Shown here piece after piece: positions 1 through 6,054 of a stretch of DNA of 11,920 nt. The DNA is from JBHENN01 sp046262015. GTDB lineage: Bacteria > Actinomycetota > CADDZG01 > WHSQ01. Position 1 is the first letter of the stretch, and every line of letters begins with the position of its first letter. Where the stretch lies: positions 1 through 11,920 of the forward strand of contig JBHENN010000085.1 of NCBI GenBank assembly GCA_046262015.1, written 5' to 3'. Under the pieces are notes generated by a model, which was not told where the DNA came from, made no database searches, and was given only the letters and a program-made list of their open reading frames with translations. Position numbers and translations under genes: made by a program.

Positions 1-180
1 TTCTCCTCCCAGTGAACCTGACCTCCTCGCGACAGTACGGGGGGCCGTTTGGCGTTTCGTTGGTGTCGGGGACTTATCCGCTCCAATGAAACGACAACGT
101 CCGTTTCCTATCGTGCACCGCGTCGACCCACCCTGGGAAGACCGCCGGCCGCGGCGAGGGCACCTCGGAAGGAGCGAAAG
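1..180. other. Left-edge noncoding stretch before the cupin gene
   Basis: No gene could be recognised here. Two plus-strand frames are open from the window edge, one closing at TGA 87-89 and one running to about 199. Their translations have no recognisable motif, so the tail of an upstream gene is possible but unsupported. A TATCGT hexamer at 109-114 fits a TAnnnT -10 box for the cupin gene, but no convincing -35 precedes it. Confidence 0.3.
169..174 (+). promoter_or_regulatory. Ribosome binding site of the cupin gene
   Basis: AAGGAG lies six bases before the ATG at 181. It decides the start: the reading frame stays open upstream to 49, but the extra residues are Arg/Pro-rich and not cupin-like, and the earlier ATG has no comparable site. 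Confidence 0.75.
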
Positions 181-546
181 ATGGGCCAGATAGGAAAGGA
201 TGGAGCTTCGATAGTCATCGAAGGCGACGGCGTCGAGCTGCGAACGGCTGAGATCGGCGACATGACGGCGGCGTTCGTCACCGTCCCCAAGGGAACCGAT
301 TTCGGCCCCGCGCTCAAAGGTCTCCCCGGCGATGCGTGCCCCTGCCCCCACTGGGGCTACATGGTCAAAGGACGCCTGAAGATAGGCACTCCCGATGGCG
401 AGGAGATCCTGGAGGCGGGCAACGTCTTCTACCTGGCTCCCGGTCACGCGCCGGAAGCACTCGAGGACTCGGAGTGGATCGACTTCTCTCCCACCGAAGA
501 ACTGAACGAGGTCTTGGACCACATCAGAGGGGTGAAGAACACATGA
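181..546 (+). CDS. Small single-domain cupin protein
   Basis: A 121-residue protein that is essentially one cupin beta-barrel. The first cupin motif is degenerate: C53-P-C55-P-H57-W-G-Y, followed by a V-K-G-R-L strand. The second motif is clear around residues 80-92, with G80, the turn P87-G88-H89 and P91-E92. H57 and H89 are the likely metal ligands, and C53/C55 next to H57 could also bind metal. No signal peptide is visible, so it is probably cytosolic. Small cupins include enzymes, metal-bound sensors and storage proteins, so no reaction can be assigned. Its stop codon overlaps the start of the next gene in an ATGA (543-546), implying translational coupling with that secreted protein. The start at 181 rests on the AAGGAG just upstream. 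Confidence 0.8.
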   Translation: MGQIGKDGASIVIEGDGVELRTAEIGDMTAAFVTVPKGTDFGPALKGLPGDACPCPHWGYMVKGRLKIGTPDGEEILEAGNVFYLAPGHAPEALEDSEWIDFSPTEELNEVLDHIRGVKNT

Positions 547-1442
547 TCAAACGGACAAGTCTCAGGACTCTTGTTCACCGAAGCCTTGACCCCTCGGGGG
601 AAAACAGGAGACCGGTCTGCGCATGGCTGACGGCGAGCGCAATTGCACTGTCCCTTGTCATCCAGGTCACCGCCTTCGCAGAGGCGAGTAGAGCGCCGGT
701 CGCGACATCTACACGGGCCGGGTCACGGGCCGGGTCACAAGACGATAAGGAATTCATTTGGTCGTTCAAATGCGTCGGATTCGGAGGGTTCTTCACGGTC
801 GACGCCGCGACCGTGCGATCCGAAGGAAATATCCCGCAAGAGTTCGTTCTGGCAGGGGAAGAGACAGGGTTGGCGGTGTTGTTTCTTGCTGCGTTCGATT
901 GCAATCCTGCCGTCGTCGATGGCGAAGACGCCCCGTTCCTCTACAGCCTCGCGACCGTGAATCTCTCGTCACACCCCGGCTCGTACGACTTCTTCAAGTT
1001 CACGGACAATCCGCGCGTCCACTCGCGCTTCCAGCGGTTTGGAGTTTGGGTCCAGCACCTGCATCACATGTCCGTCGACGTGCCGGTCGCGAACGGCGTG
1101 CTCCTGAGTGCGCAAGCGGACGTGCCTTCGCCGAGTTCGCCGTTCACCCTCAGCGCCGCGCCGGCGACATCGCTGCCCAACCATGTTGATATCCCTGACT
1201 CTCCTTCGGACCACTGGTCGGACGGTCCTCTCGGAACTGTCTGGGGTGCCGACAACAACTGCGAGGGACGCATCGATCCGGCGGTGGTCACCGCGGAGGT
1301 ACCAGAAGGGACGCCGCTCGCTCGGATCCTCGGAGACGAGCGTGTGACCGCGCCGGGTGTTTTCCTGCGGCTCAGTGCGTCAGGCCACGTCGCGTTTGCC
1401 CACAGGACGCAACGCCCGGCGGGCTGTCCTACGTGGGACTGA
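543..1442 (+). CDS. Secreted protein of unknown function, coupled to the cupin gene
   Basis: A 299-residue protein that I do not recognise. It has a long basic N-region of about 26 residues with R-R at 22-23, then a hydrophobic segment at about 27-46 ending in A-F-A-E-A. This looks like a Sec signal peptide, with cleavage near residue 48. A low-complexity Arg/Ala/Gly/Ser stretch containing a duplicated R-A-G-S follows at 58-65. The mature part is rich in aromatic residues and beta-prone, with cysteines C77, C120, C240 and C295 that could form two disulfides outside the cytoplasm. His-rich patches include Q171-H-L-H-H-M. The ATG overlaps the cupin stop (ATGA), so the pair is probably one operon. 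Base composition is visibly less GC-rich than in the amino-acid genes further right, which may reflect transfer. An extracellular or surface role is inferred only from the signal peptide. Confidence 0.7.
   Translation: MIKRTSLRTLVHRSLDPSGENRRPVCAWLTASAIALSLVIQVTAFAEASRAPVATSTRAGSRAGSQDDKEFIWSFKCVGFGGFFTVDAATVRSEGNIPQEFVLAGEETGLAVLFLAAFDCNPAVVDGEDAPFLYSLATVNLSSHPGSYDFFKFTDNPRVHSRFQRFGVWVQHLHHMSVDVPVANGVLLSAQADVPSPSSPFTLSAAPATSLPNHVDIPDSPSDHWSDGPLGTVWGADNNCEGRIDPAVVTAEVPEGTPLARILGDERVTAPGVFLRLSASGHVAFAHRTQRPAGCPTWD
713..736 (+). repeat. 12-bp tandem duplication inside the secreted-protein gene
   Basis: ACGGGCCGGGTC occurs twice in a row at 713-724 and 725-736, encoding a doubled R-A-G-S just after the signal peptide. 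It is in frame and looks like a slippage duplication in a linker. Confidence 0.8.
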
Positions 1443-1517
1443 GCATCACCATCGTTATTAGTGGGGGAGTTCGGCGGCGACAGATCACCGCCTCGAGTGT
1501 GCCTATGTTTTGTGCGC

Positions 1518-1549
1518 CTGGCAGCGCCCCCGGCAAGATTCGCTGCCGG
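1518..1549. terminator. Candidate stem-loop terminator for convergent transcripts
   Basis: CTGGCAGCG at 1518-1526 pairs with CGCTGCCGG at 1541-1549 (nine pairs, one G-T wobble) around a 14-base loop. It lies downstream of both the secreted-protein gene (plus) and the tRNA (minus). No T-tract follows on either strand, so it is not a canonical intrinsic terminator, although U-less hairpins are common in high-GC actinobacteria. Confidence 0.35.
1526..1542 (-). repeat. Partial duplicate of the tRNA-Arg 3' end
   Basis: gcccccggcaagattcg at 1526-1542 matches 1625-1641 inside the tRNA at 16 of 17 positions, in the same orientation and exactly 99 bases away. The matched part is the 3' acceptor strand, the T-stem and part of the T-loop. 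Weaker similarity may continue to about 1560. Duplicated tRNA 3' ends are typical of integrase attachment sites and their scars. A decayed second tRNA is the alternative. Confidence 0.5.
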
Positions 1550-1623
1550 CCTTCACTCCGCTGAGCACACGGAGGTCTTCGCGGCTCTCTTCTCATGCCC
1601 GAGTTCGAATAAGTGGATCAAGG

Positions 1624-1695
1624 TGCCCCCGGCAGGATTCGAACCTGCGCACCGCGCTCCGGAGGCGCGTGCTCTATCCCCTGAGCTACGGGGGC
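1624..1695 (-). tRNA. tRNA-Arg (anticodon CCG)
   Basis: Read on the minus strand, this 72-base sequence folds into a full cloverleaf. The acceptor GCCCCCG pairs perfectly with CGGGGGC and the discriminator is A. The D-arm is GCTC / AGGGGATA / GAGC, and the anticodon stem is CGCGC/GCGCG around the loop CTCCGGA. The variable loop has four bases, and the T-arm is GCAGG / TTCGAAT / CCTGC. The anticodon CCG reads the Arg codon CGG. C35, G36 and the A in the D-loop agree with known tRNA-Arg identity elements. The 3' CCA is not encoded (CCT follows), so it must be added after transcription. The gene lies next to argS, its cognate synthetase, but points the other way. Confidence 0.96.
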
Positions 1696-1698
1696 GAT

Positions 1699-1718
1699 CG
1701 GTTGGAAGACTCCAACCG
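1699..1718. repeat. Perfect 8-bp inverted repeat just upstream of the tRNA 5' end
   Basis: CGGTTGGA (1699-1706) and TCCAACCG (1711-1718) form a perfect stem with a four-base loop. It ends three bases before the first tRNA base, so the leader of the tRNA precursor would carry this hairpin. It could be an RNA structure acting in 5' processing or an operator. No T-tract follows on either strand. Confidence 0.6.
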
Positions 1719-1729
1719 GGCCGGAGGAC

Positions 1730-1735
1730 AGTCTA
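1730..1735 (-). promoter_or_regulatory. Candidate -10 box for tRNA-Arg
   Basis: TAGACT on the minus strand fits TAnnnT and would start transcription near 1723, giving a leader of about 28 bases that contains the hairpin. No recognisable -35 element lies 16-18 bases upstream. Confidence 0.4.
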
Positions 1736-1781
1736 CGCGTCCCGGTTCCTCGTCCGCCTCGGCCGGAGCGAAGGCTGCGGG

Positions 1782-1787
1782 TAGCAT
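1782..1787 (+). promoter_or_regulatory. Candidate -10 box for the response regulator and argS
   Basis: TAGCAT fits TAnnnT and ends nine bases before the GTG at 1797. There is no Shine-Dalgarno sequence, so a leaderless or nearly leaderless mRNA is likely. No clear -35 is visible. Confidence 0.4.
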
Positions 1788-1796
1788 CGCCCTCTT

Positions 1797-2171
1797 GTGA
1801 CAGAGCCTTCGAAGCGCATCCTCGTGTGTGACGACGACCCCTCGATCCTGACGTTCGTCGAGGTCAACCTCGAGCTTGAGGGGTACGAGGTCTACTCCGC
1901 GAGCGGGGGTGAGGAGGCGGTTCGGATCGCCACCTCGGAGCGTCCGGATCTGGTGATCCTCGACGTGATGATGCCGAGGATGGACGGATACGAGGCGTGC
2001 GAACGGTTGAAGCAGGACGACTCCACAAAGGACATCCCCGTCATCTTCCTGTCGGCGCGCGCCCAGCAGGCCGATATCGAGCGCGGCCAGGCGTGCGGGG
2101 TGTCGGACTACATAACCAAGCCGTTCGACCCGATGGAGCTGCTCGAGGTCGTCCAGCGCCTGGTGCGCTGA
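1797..2171 (+). CDS. Stand-alone CheY-like response regulator receiver protein
   Basis: A 124-residue protein consisting of one receiver (REC) domain with no output domain. All key residues are present: the acidic pair D12-D13, the phospho-acceptor D56 in I-L-D-V-M-M-P-R-M-D-G, the switch S86, the aromatic Y105 and the conserved K108 in T-K-P-F. It should therefore be phosphorylated by a histidine kinase and signal by protein contact, but no kinase is in the window. It starts with GTG and has no Shine-Dalgarno sequence; a TAGCAT box nine bases upstream suggests leaderless expression. argS begins 11 bases after its stop on the same strand, so the two are probably co-transcribed. Its partner and output are unknown. 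Confidence 0.93.
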   Translation: MTEPSKRILVCDDDPSILTFVEVNLELEGYEVYSASGGEEAVRIATSERPDLVILDVMMPRMDGYEACERLKQDDSTKDIPVIFLSARAQQADIERGQACGVSDYITKPFDPMELLEVVQRLVR

Positions 2172-2182
2172 CCTCCCGCGAG

Positions 2183-3841
2183 ATGATCACCGACGAGCTC
2201 GAGCATCTCGTTGCAACTGCGCTCGAGGCGGCCGCGGCAGATGGAATTGTGGAGGCCCCGCCTCTCGGCGCGATCGCCTTCGAAAGGCCTCGTCGCCGCG
2301 AGCACGGGGACTGGGCGACCAACATCGCTCTCGTGGCTGCCAAGAGCGGGGGGAGCCCACGCCCGATAGCCGAGGCGATCCTCGCGCGCCTTCCGCCGTC
2401 GGACCTCGTCGATGAGGTGGAGGTCGCGGGGCCGGGGTTCCTGAACTTCCGATTGTCGCCTCGCTGGCTGCAGGATGTCGTTCGCCGTGCAGCGCGCCCG
2501 GGGTCGGGCTTCGGCCGCACCGCTTCCGGCGCGGGGACCAGGATCAACGTCGAGTACGTCTCGGCCAACCCGACCGGGCCTATCAACGTGGTGAGCGGCC
2601 GGCAGGCGGCGGTCGGAGACGCGATCGCCAACCTGTTGGAGGCCGCGGGCCATGAGGTGACGCGGGAGTTCTTCGTCAACGACGCGGGCCTGCAGGCGAC
2701 TCTCTTCGCGCGCTCGGTGGCCGCCCGCTACCTGGAGCAGCTCGGGCGAGAGGGCGAGATCCCGCCCGAGGGCTATCACGGCGACTACGTCAGCGAGCTC
2801 GCACAGGCGATAGTCGCCGAGCACGGCGAGCGCTGGCTCGATGCCACCGACGAGGACCGGGAGCAGGCGATGCGCTCGCTGGCCCTCCCTCACATGCTCG
2901 AGCAGATGAAGTCTTCCCTTGAGCGCTTCGGGACGGTGTTCGACATCTGGTTCTCGGAGAGCGAGCTGCATCGATCCGGAGCGGTGGACGAGAGCGTGGA
3001 CGCGCTGCGCGCCAAGGGCTTCATCGACGACCGCGACGGAGCAGCCTGGTTCCGAAGCTCGGCCCTCGGAGACGACAAGGACCGGGTGATCGTGCGCTCG
3101 AACGGAGAGCCGACCTATCTCGCCGGCGATACGGCGTACCTCGCCGACAAGTTCGGTCGTGGCTTCGAGCACCTCGTCTACCTCTGGGGTCCAGACCATC
3201 ACGGGACCATCCCCCGGCTCCTGGCGGCGGCCGAGGCTCTCGGCTTCGACCGGTCTCGGGTCGAGGTCCAGCTCGTGCAGGTGGTCACGCTCACGCGGGG
3301 CGGTGAAGCTGTCAAGGCCTCCAAGCGCGCCGGGATGATCGTCCCGCTCGACGAACTCGTCTCGGAGGTCGGCAAGGATGCGGCGCGTTACACGTTCCTG
3401 ACGCGGTCGCTCGATACGCACCTCGAGTTCGATCTCGAGCTTGCCAAGGTCCAGGCACCGGAGAACCCCGTCTACTACGTGCAGTACGCGCACGCTCGGA
3501 TCTGTTCGATCCTCCGGCGCGCCGCCGAGTCCGGGGTCGAACCGGACGCCGCGGCCGCTCCTCTAGATCGACTCGAACACCCCAGCGAGGTCGAGCTGAT
3601 GCGCATGGTTGCATCGTTCGAGGAAGTGGTTCCCGATGCGGCAGGGTTGCGCGCGCCGCAGAGGCTCGCTCGCTACGTGGAGGAGCTGGCGTCGACGTTC
3701 ACCGGGTTCTACCGCGATTGCCGGGTCGTGAGCGATGATGTCGATCTCACCCAGGCACGGCTCGCGTTGTGCCTCGCCGCCCGAGGAGTCATTGCGGATG
3801 GTCTAGCGATGCTCGGCGTGTCCGCTCCGGAGAAGATGTAG
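2183..3841 (+). CDS. argS: Arginyl-tRNA synthetase with altered HIGH and KMSKS motifs
   Basis: 552 residues, a normal length, for a class I enzyme that charges tRNA-Arg. The family framework is intact. It has an N-terminal Add1-like domain (about 1-95), E-Y-V-S-A-N-P-T-G-P (124-133), F-V-N-D-A-G (164-169), G-D-T-A-Y (315-319) and W-G-P-D-H-H-G (335-341). The segment N-P-V-Y-Y-V-Q-Y-A-H-A-R-I (428-440) is present, as is a DALR-type anticodon-binding tail ending in G-V-S-A-P-E-K-M. Two catalytic signatures deviate: the HIGH position (135-138) is N-V-V-S instead of H-[VI]-G-H, and the KMSKS loop (378-382) is K-A-S-K-R. The frame is clean on both sides, so this is not a frameshift. The ATG at 2183 is chosen because upstream in-frame sequence overlaps the receiver gene and is not synthetase-like. 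The gene follows that receiver gene by 11 bases without a Shine-Dalgarno sequence, and phzF follows two bases after its stop. Confidence 0.95.
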   Translation: MITDELEHLVATALEAAAADGIVEAPPLGAIAFERPRRREHGDWATNIALVAAKSGGSPRPIAEAILARLPPSDLVDEVEVAGPGFLNFRLSPRWLQDVVRRAARPGSGFGRTASGAGTRINVEYVSANPTGPINVVSGRQAAVGDAIANLLEAAGHEVTREFFVNDAGLQATLFARSVAARYLEQLGREGEIPPEGYHGDYVSELAQAIVAEHGERWLDATDEDREQAMRSLALPHMLEQMKSSLERFGTVFDIWFSESELHRSGAVDESVDALRAKGFIDDRDGAAWFRSSALGDDKDRVIVRSNGEPTYLAGDTAYLADKFGRGFEHLVYLWGPDHHGTIPRLLAAAEALGFDRSRVEVQLVQVVTLTRGGEAVKASKRAGMIVPLDELVSEVGKDAARYTFLTRSLDTHLEFDLELAKVQAPENPVYYVQYAHARICSILRRAAESGVEPDAAAAPLDRLEHPSEVELMRMVASFEEVVPDAAGLRAPQRLARYVEELASTFTGFYRDCRVVSDDVDLTQARLALCLAARGVIADGLAMLGVSAPEKM

Positions 3842-3843
3842 TC

Positions 3844-4701
3844 ATGCGCTTCCTCCAGGTCGACGTCTTCTGCCGGGGCCCGTACACCGGCAATCCGTTG
3901 GCGGTCTTCCCCGAGGCGGCCGATCTGGACCGCTCACAGATGCAGAAGATCGCCTCGGAGATGAACCTGTCCGAGTCGACGTTCGTCACGCACGCCGACA
4001 GCGACTCGTATCGCGTTCGCATCTTCACCCCGCGCCAAGAGCTGCCGTTCGCCGGCCACCCGACGCTCGGGACGACCTGGGTGCTGCGTCATCTGGGTCT
4101 GGTGACGGCGGAGGAGGTGATCCAGGAGTCGCAGGCGGGGCAAACCGTCGTGCGCGTCGAGGGCGAGCGGCTGTGGTTCGCGCGCACCGGACGGAGCGGC
4201 GCCGATATCGAAGAGGCGGCGCCGTCCTTCCGCAGGCTCGCGCACGGGCTGGCACTCGAACCCCGCGACCTCGGTCTCGAAGCGCGCGAGCTGGGCCGGA
4301 ACGGGATGTTGCTTCCGGCCGTCTCCGGCGCGGGGATCGACCAGCTGATCGTGCCGGTGAGAGACGCCGATACGCTCTTGCGCTGTGCCCCCGCGGCCGA
4401 TCTTGCCTGGGACGAGGGGGTGGTCGGCTTCTATTGCTTCACTGCCACCCAAGCAGGCCGGCTCCAAGCGCGCGGCTTCTTCCCCAGTCTCGGCATCGCT
4501 GAGGACCCCGCAACCGGCTCGGCGGCGGCCTCTCTCGGCGTCTACCTCGCGCATCGTCTGGGCGACATAGACGTCGAGATCGCCCAGGGTGAGCAGGTCG
4601 GCCGGCCCTCCACGATCTATCTCGACGCCGAGGAGCAGAGCGTGCGCGTCGGAGGGCGATGCGCACACGTCCTTACGGGAGCCCTCGAGCAGCTCCCCTG
4701 A
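3844..4701 (+). CDS. PhzF-family isomerase-like protein
   Basis: A 285-residue protein of the PhzF family, which has the two-lobed diaminopimelate-epimerase fold. Family marks are V-D-V-F-C at 6-10, G-N-P-L-A-V-F at 16-22, L-S-E-S-T-F-V at 42-48 with the catalytic glutamate E44, P-F-A-G-H-P-T at 68-74 and E-D-P-A-T-G-S-A at 220-227. E44, H72 and D221 correspond to the catalytic set of PhzF. No phenazine genes lie nearby, so a phenazine role is unlikely. Most family members are uncharacterised isomerases. It starts two bases after the argS stop, with GGAG at 3829-3832 inside the argS end, and lysA follows 29 bases later. That context makes an amino-acid-related substrate plausible but unproven. 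Confidence 0.93.
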   Translation: MRFLQVDVFCRGPYTGNPLAVFPEAADLDRSQMQKIASEMNLSESTFVTHADSDSYRVRIFTPRQELPFAGHPTLGTTWVLRHLGLVTAEEVIQESQAGQTVVRVEGERLWFARTGRSGADIEEAAPSFRRLAHGLALEPRDLGLEARELGRNGMLLPAVSGAGIDQLIVPVRDADTLLRCAPAADLAWDEGVVGFYCFTATQAGRLQARGFFPSLGIAEDPATGSAAASLGVYLAHRLGDIDVEIAQGEQVGRPSTIYLDAEEQSVRVGGRCAHVLTGALEQLP

Positions 4702-4718
4702 CCGGCGCGTCCCCGCCT

Positions 4719-4724
4719 TACGCT
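4719..4724 (+). promoter_or_regulatory. Candidate leaderless -10 box for lysA
   Basis: TACGCT fits TAnnnT and ends six bases before the ATG at 4731, placing the transcript start at about the A of the start codon. No -35 is evident, and lysA may also be read through from the phzF side. Confidence 0.4.
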
Positions 4725-4730
4725 GGAGCC

Positions 4731-6041
4731 ATGAACGCGATGAACGCGATCCTTCCCGACAGCTCCGAGGTGCGCGCCGGTCGGCTCTGGGTGGCCGGCT
4801 GCGACGTGGGCGCGCTCGCCGAGCGTTTCGGCACCCCCCTGATAGTGCTCGACCGAGCCACGGTCGAGACCCGTGCGGCTTCGTACGCGTCCGCTCTCGG
4901 TCCCGACAAGGTGTTCTACGCGGCTAAGGCGTTCTGTTGCGTGGCGATGCTGGAGCTGCTCGAAGCCACGGGGATCGGGGTGGACGTCTGCACGGGAGGC
5001 GAGCTCGCGACGGCGCTGGCGGCGAACTTCCCGCCCGAGCGCATCGTGTTCCACGGCAACAACAAGTCCCTTGCGGAGCTCACGGCGGCGCGCGCTGCCG
5101 GGGTAGGGCGGGTGGTGGTCGATTCCTACGAAGAGATCGACCGTCTTGCCAAGGTCGGGGTCGAGACGCGGCTCTTGGTCCGGGTGACGCCCGGCGTCGA
5201 GGCTCACACCCACGAGTTCGTACAGACGGGCCAGGAAGACTCCAAGTTCGGCTTCACCCTCGCCGGCGACGTCGCGCTCGAGGCGTTGCGTCGCGCGGCC
5301 GATGTGCCCGGCTGCGACCTCGTCGGCGTCCACGTGCACATCGGCTCCCAGATCTTCGAGCTCGCCGCGTTCGACCTGACCATCCGCCGTCTCGCCGCGT
5401 TCCTGGCGCGCGCCCGGACCGAGCTGGGCTTCGAGGCGACCGAGGTCAACCTCGGGGGTGGTCTTGGCATCGCCCACACCGGTGACGAGCTGACTCCCGA
5501 CCCGGGCGAGTCGTGCGCCCGCCTGTCGAGCGCGGTCGATCGCGAGTTCACGAACGCGGATCTGAAGGTGCCGGAGGTGTTCGTGGAGCCCGGGCGCTCC
5601 ATCGTCGGCTCGGCCGCCGTGACCCTCTACGAGGTCGGCACGGTCAAGGAGATACCCGGTGTGCGGACGTACGTCTCGGTGGACGGAGGCATGTCCGACA
5701 ACATCCGTCCCGCGCTCTACGGGGCACGTTACGACGCCTTCCTGGCGACCCGCGCGGACGCGCCCCCGGGTCCCCGGGTGACGATCGCGGGCAAGCACTG
5801 CGAATCCGGCGACATCCTGATCAAGGATGTGCATCTTCCGGCCGATGTCGCACCCGGCGACGTCGTATGCATGCCGGCGACCGGTGCCTACACGTATGCG
5901 ATGGCCGGTAACTACAACCGCGTGCCGCGTCCGTCCGTCGTGCTGGTGCACGAAGGTGAGCCGACCGAGATCGTGGCGCGCGAGAAGGACGCGGACCTCC
6001 TTCGCCACGACCGCCGCCTCGACGGGCGCACGGTGGGCTGA
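4731..6041 (+). CDS. lysA: Diaminopimelate decarboxylase
   Basis: A 436-residue PLP enzyme of fold type III that decarboxylates meso-diaminopimelate to L-lysine, the last step of lysine synthesis. The N-terminal alanine-racemase-like barrel carries the PLP lysine K66 in F-Y-A-A-K-A, H-V-H-I-G-S-Q at 201-207, the phosphate-binding glycines G242-G-G and E-P-G-R at 286-289. The C-terminal beta domain carries C357-E-S-G-D, the cysteine/glutamate pair contributed to the active site of the partner subunit, then G-A-Y at 385-387. The start is ambiguous. ATGAACGCG is repeated in tandem, giving ATGs at 4731 and 4740. The first fits a leaderless start six bases after TACGCT, while GGAG at 4725-4728 is spaced better for the second. 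The next gene (fpg-like) converges from 13 bases beyond its stop. Confidence 0.97.
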   Translation: MNAMNAILPDSSEVRAGRLWVAGCDVGALAERFGTPLIVLDRATVETRAASYASALGPDKVFYAAKAFCCVAMLELLEATGIGVDVCTGGELATALAANFPPERIVFHGNNKSLAELTAARAAGVGRVVVDSYEEIDRLAKVGVETRLLVRVTPGVEAHTHEFVQTGQEDSKFGFTLAGDVALEALRRAADVPGCDLVGVHVHIGSQIFELAAFDLTIRRLAAFLARARTELGFEATEVNLGGGLGIAHTGDELTPDPGESCARLSSAVDREFTNADLKVPEVFVEPGRSIVGSAAVTLYEVGTVKEIPGVRTYVSVDGGMSDNIRPALYGARYDAFLATRADAPPGPRVTIAGKHCESGDILIKDVHLPADVAPGDVVCMPATGAYTYAMAGNYNRVPRPSVVLVHEGEPTEIVAREKDADLLRHDRRLDGRTVG

Positions 6042-6054
6042 GGGGCGGCGGGCG

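Larger units (their letters stand above)
1443..1623. other. Intergenic region between the secreted-protein gene and the tRNA
   Basis: No coding sequence is supported on either strand. The region holds a decayed copy of the tRNA 3' end (1526-1542) and a GC-rich inverted repeat (1518-1549), described separately. The open frames that cross it also run through the tRNA and have no protein-like features. Confidence 0.6.
1696..1796. other. Divergent promoter region between tRNA-Arg and the response regulator
   Basis: This 101-base gap must carry the promoters of both the tRNA (leftward) and the receiver-argS genes (rightward). Candidate -10 boxes are present for both. An 8-bp hairpin adjoins the tRNA. 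Confidence 0.5.

Noticed and set aside
1595..1620. Possible plus-strand tRNA T-loop (gttcgaat at about 1604-1611)
   Set aside because: The flanking bases do not pair as a T-stem and no acceptor or anticodon arm can be folded.
1461..1800. Plus-strand open frames crossing the tRNA
   Set aside because: They read through a perfect minus-strand tRNA; their apparent motifs are translated tRNA sequence often mis-annotated as protein.
2585..2596. Frameshift as the cause of the missing HIGH motif in ArgRS
   Set aside because: Conserved ArgRS residues continue in the same frame directly on both sides, so a pair of compensating shifts within four codons is unlikely.
2108..3493. 461-codon open frame antisense to argS
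   Set aside because: It is the mirror of a high-GC coding gene; the translation is Arg/His/Leu/Gly-rich with no motif, while argS on the other strand is unmistakable.
4702..4730. Lysine riboswitch before lysA
   Set aside because: Only 29 bases separate phzF and lysA, far too short for that element.
4617..6008. 463-codon open frame antisense to lysA
   Set aside because: Long antisense frames arise from G/C third-position bias. The product has no family signature and lysA is certain.
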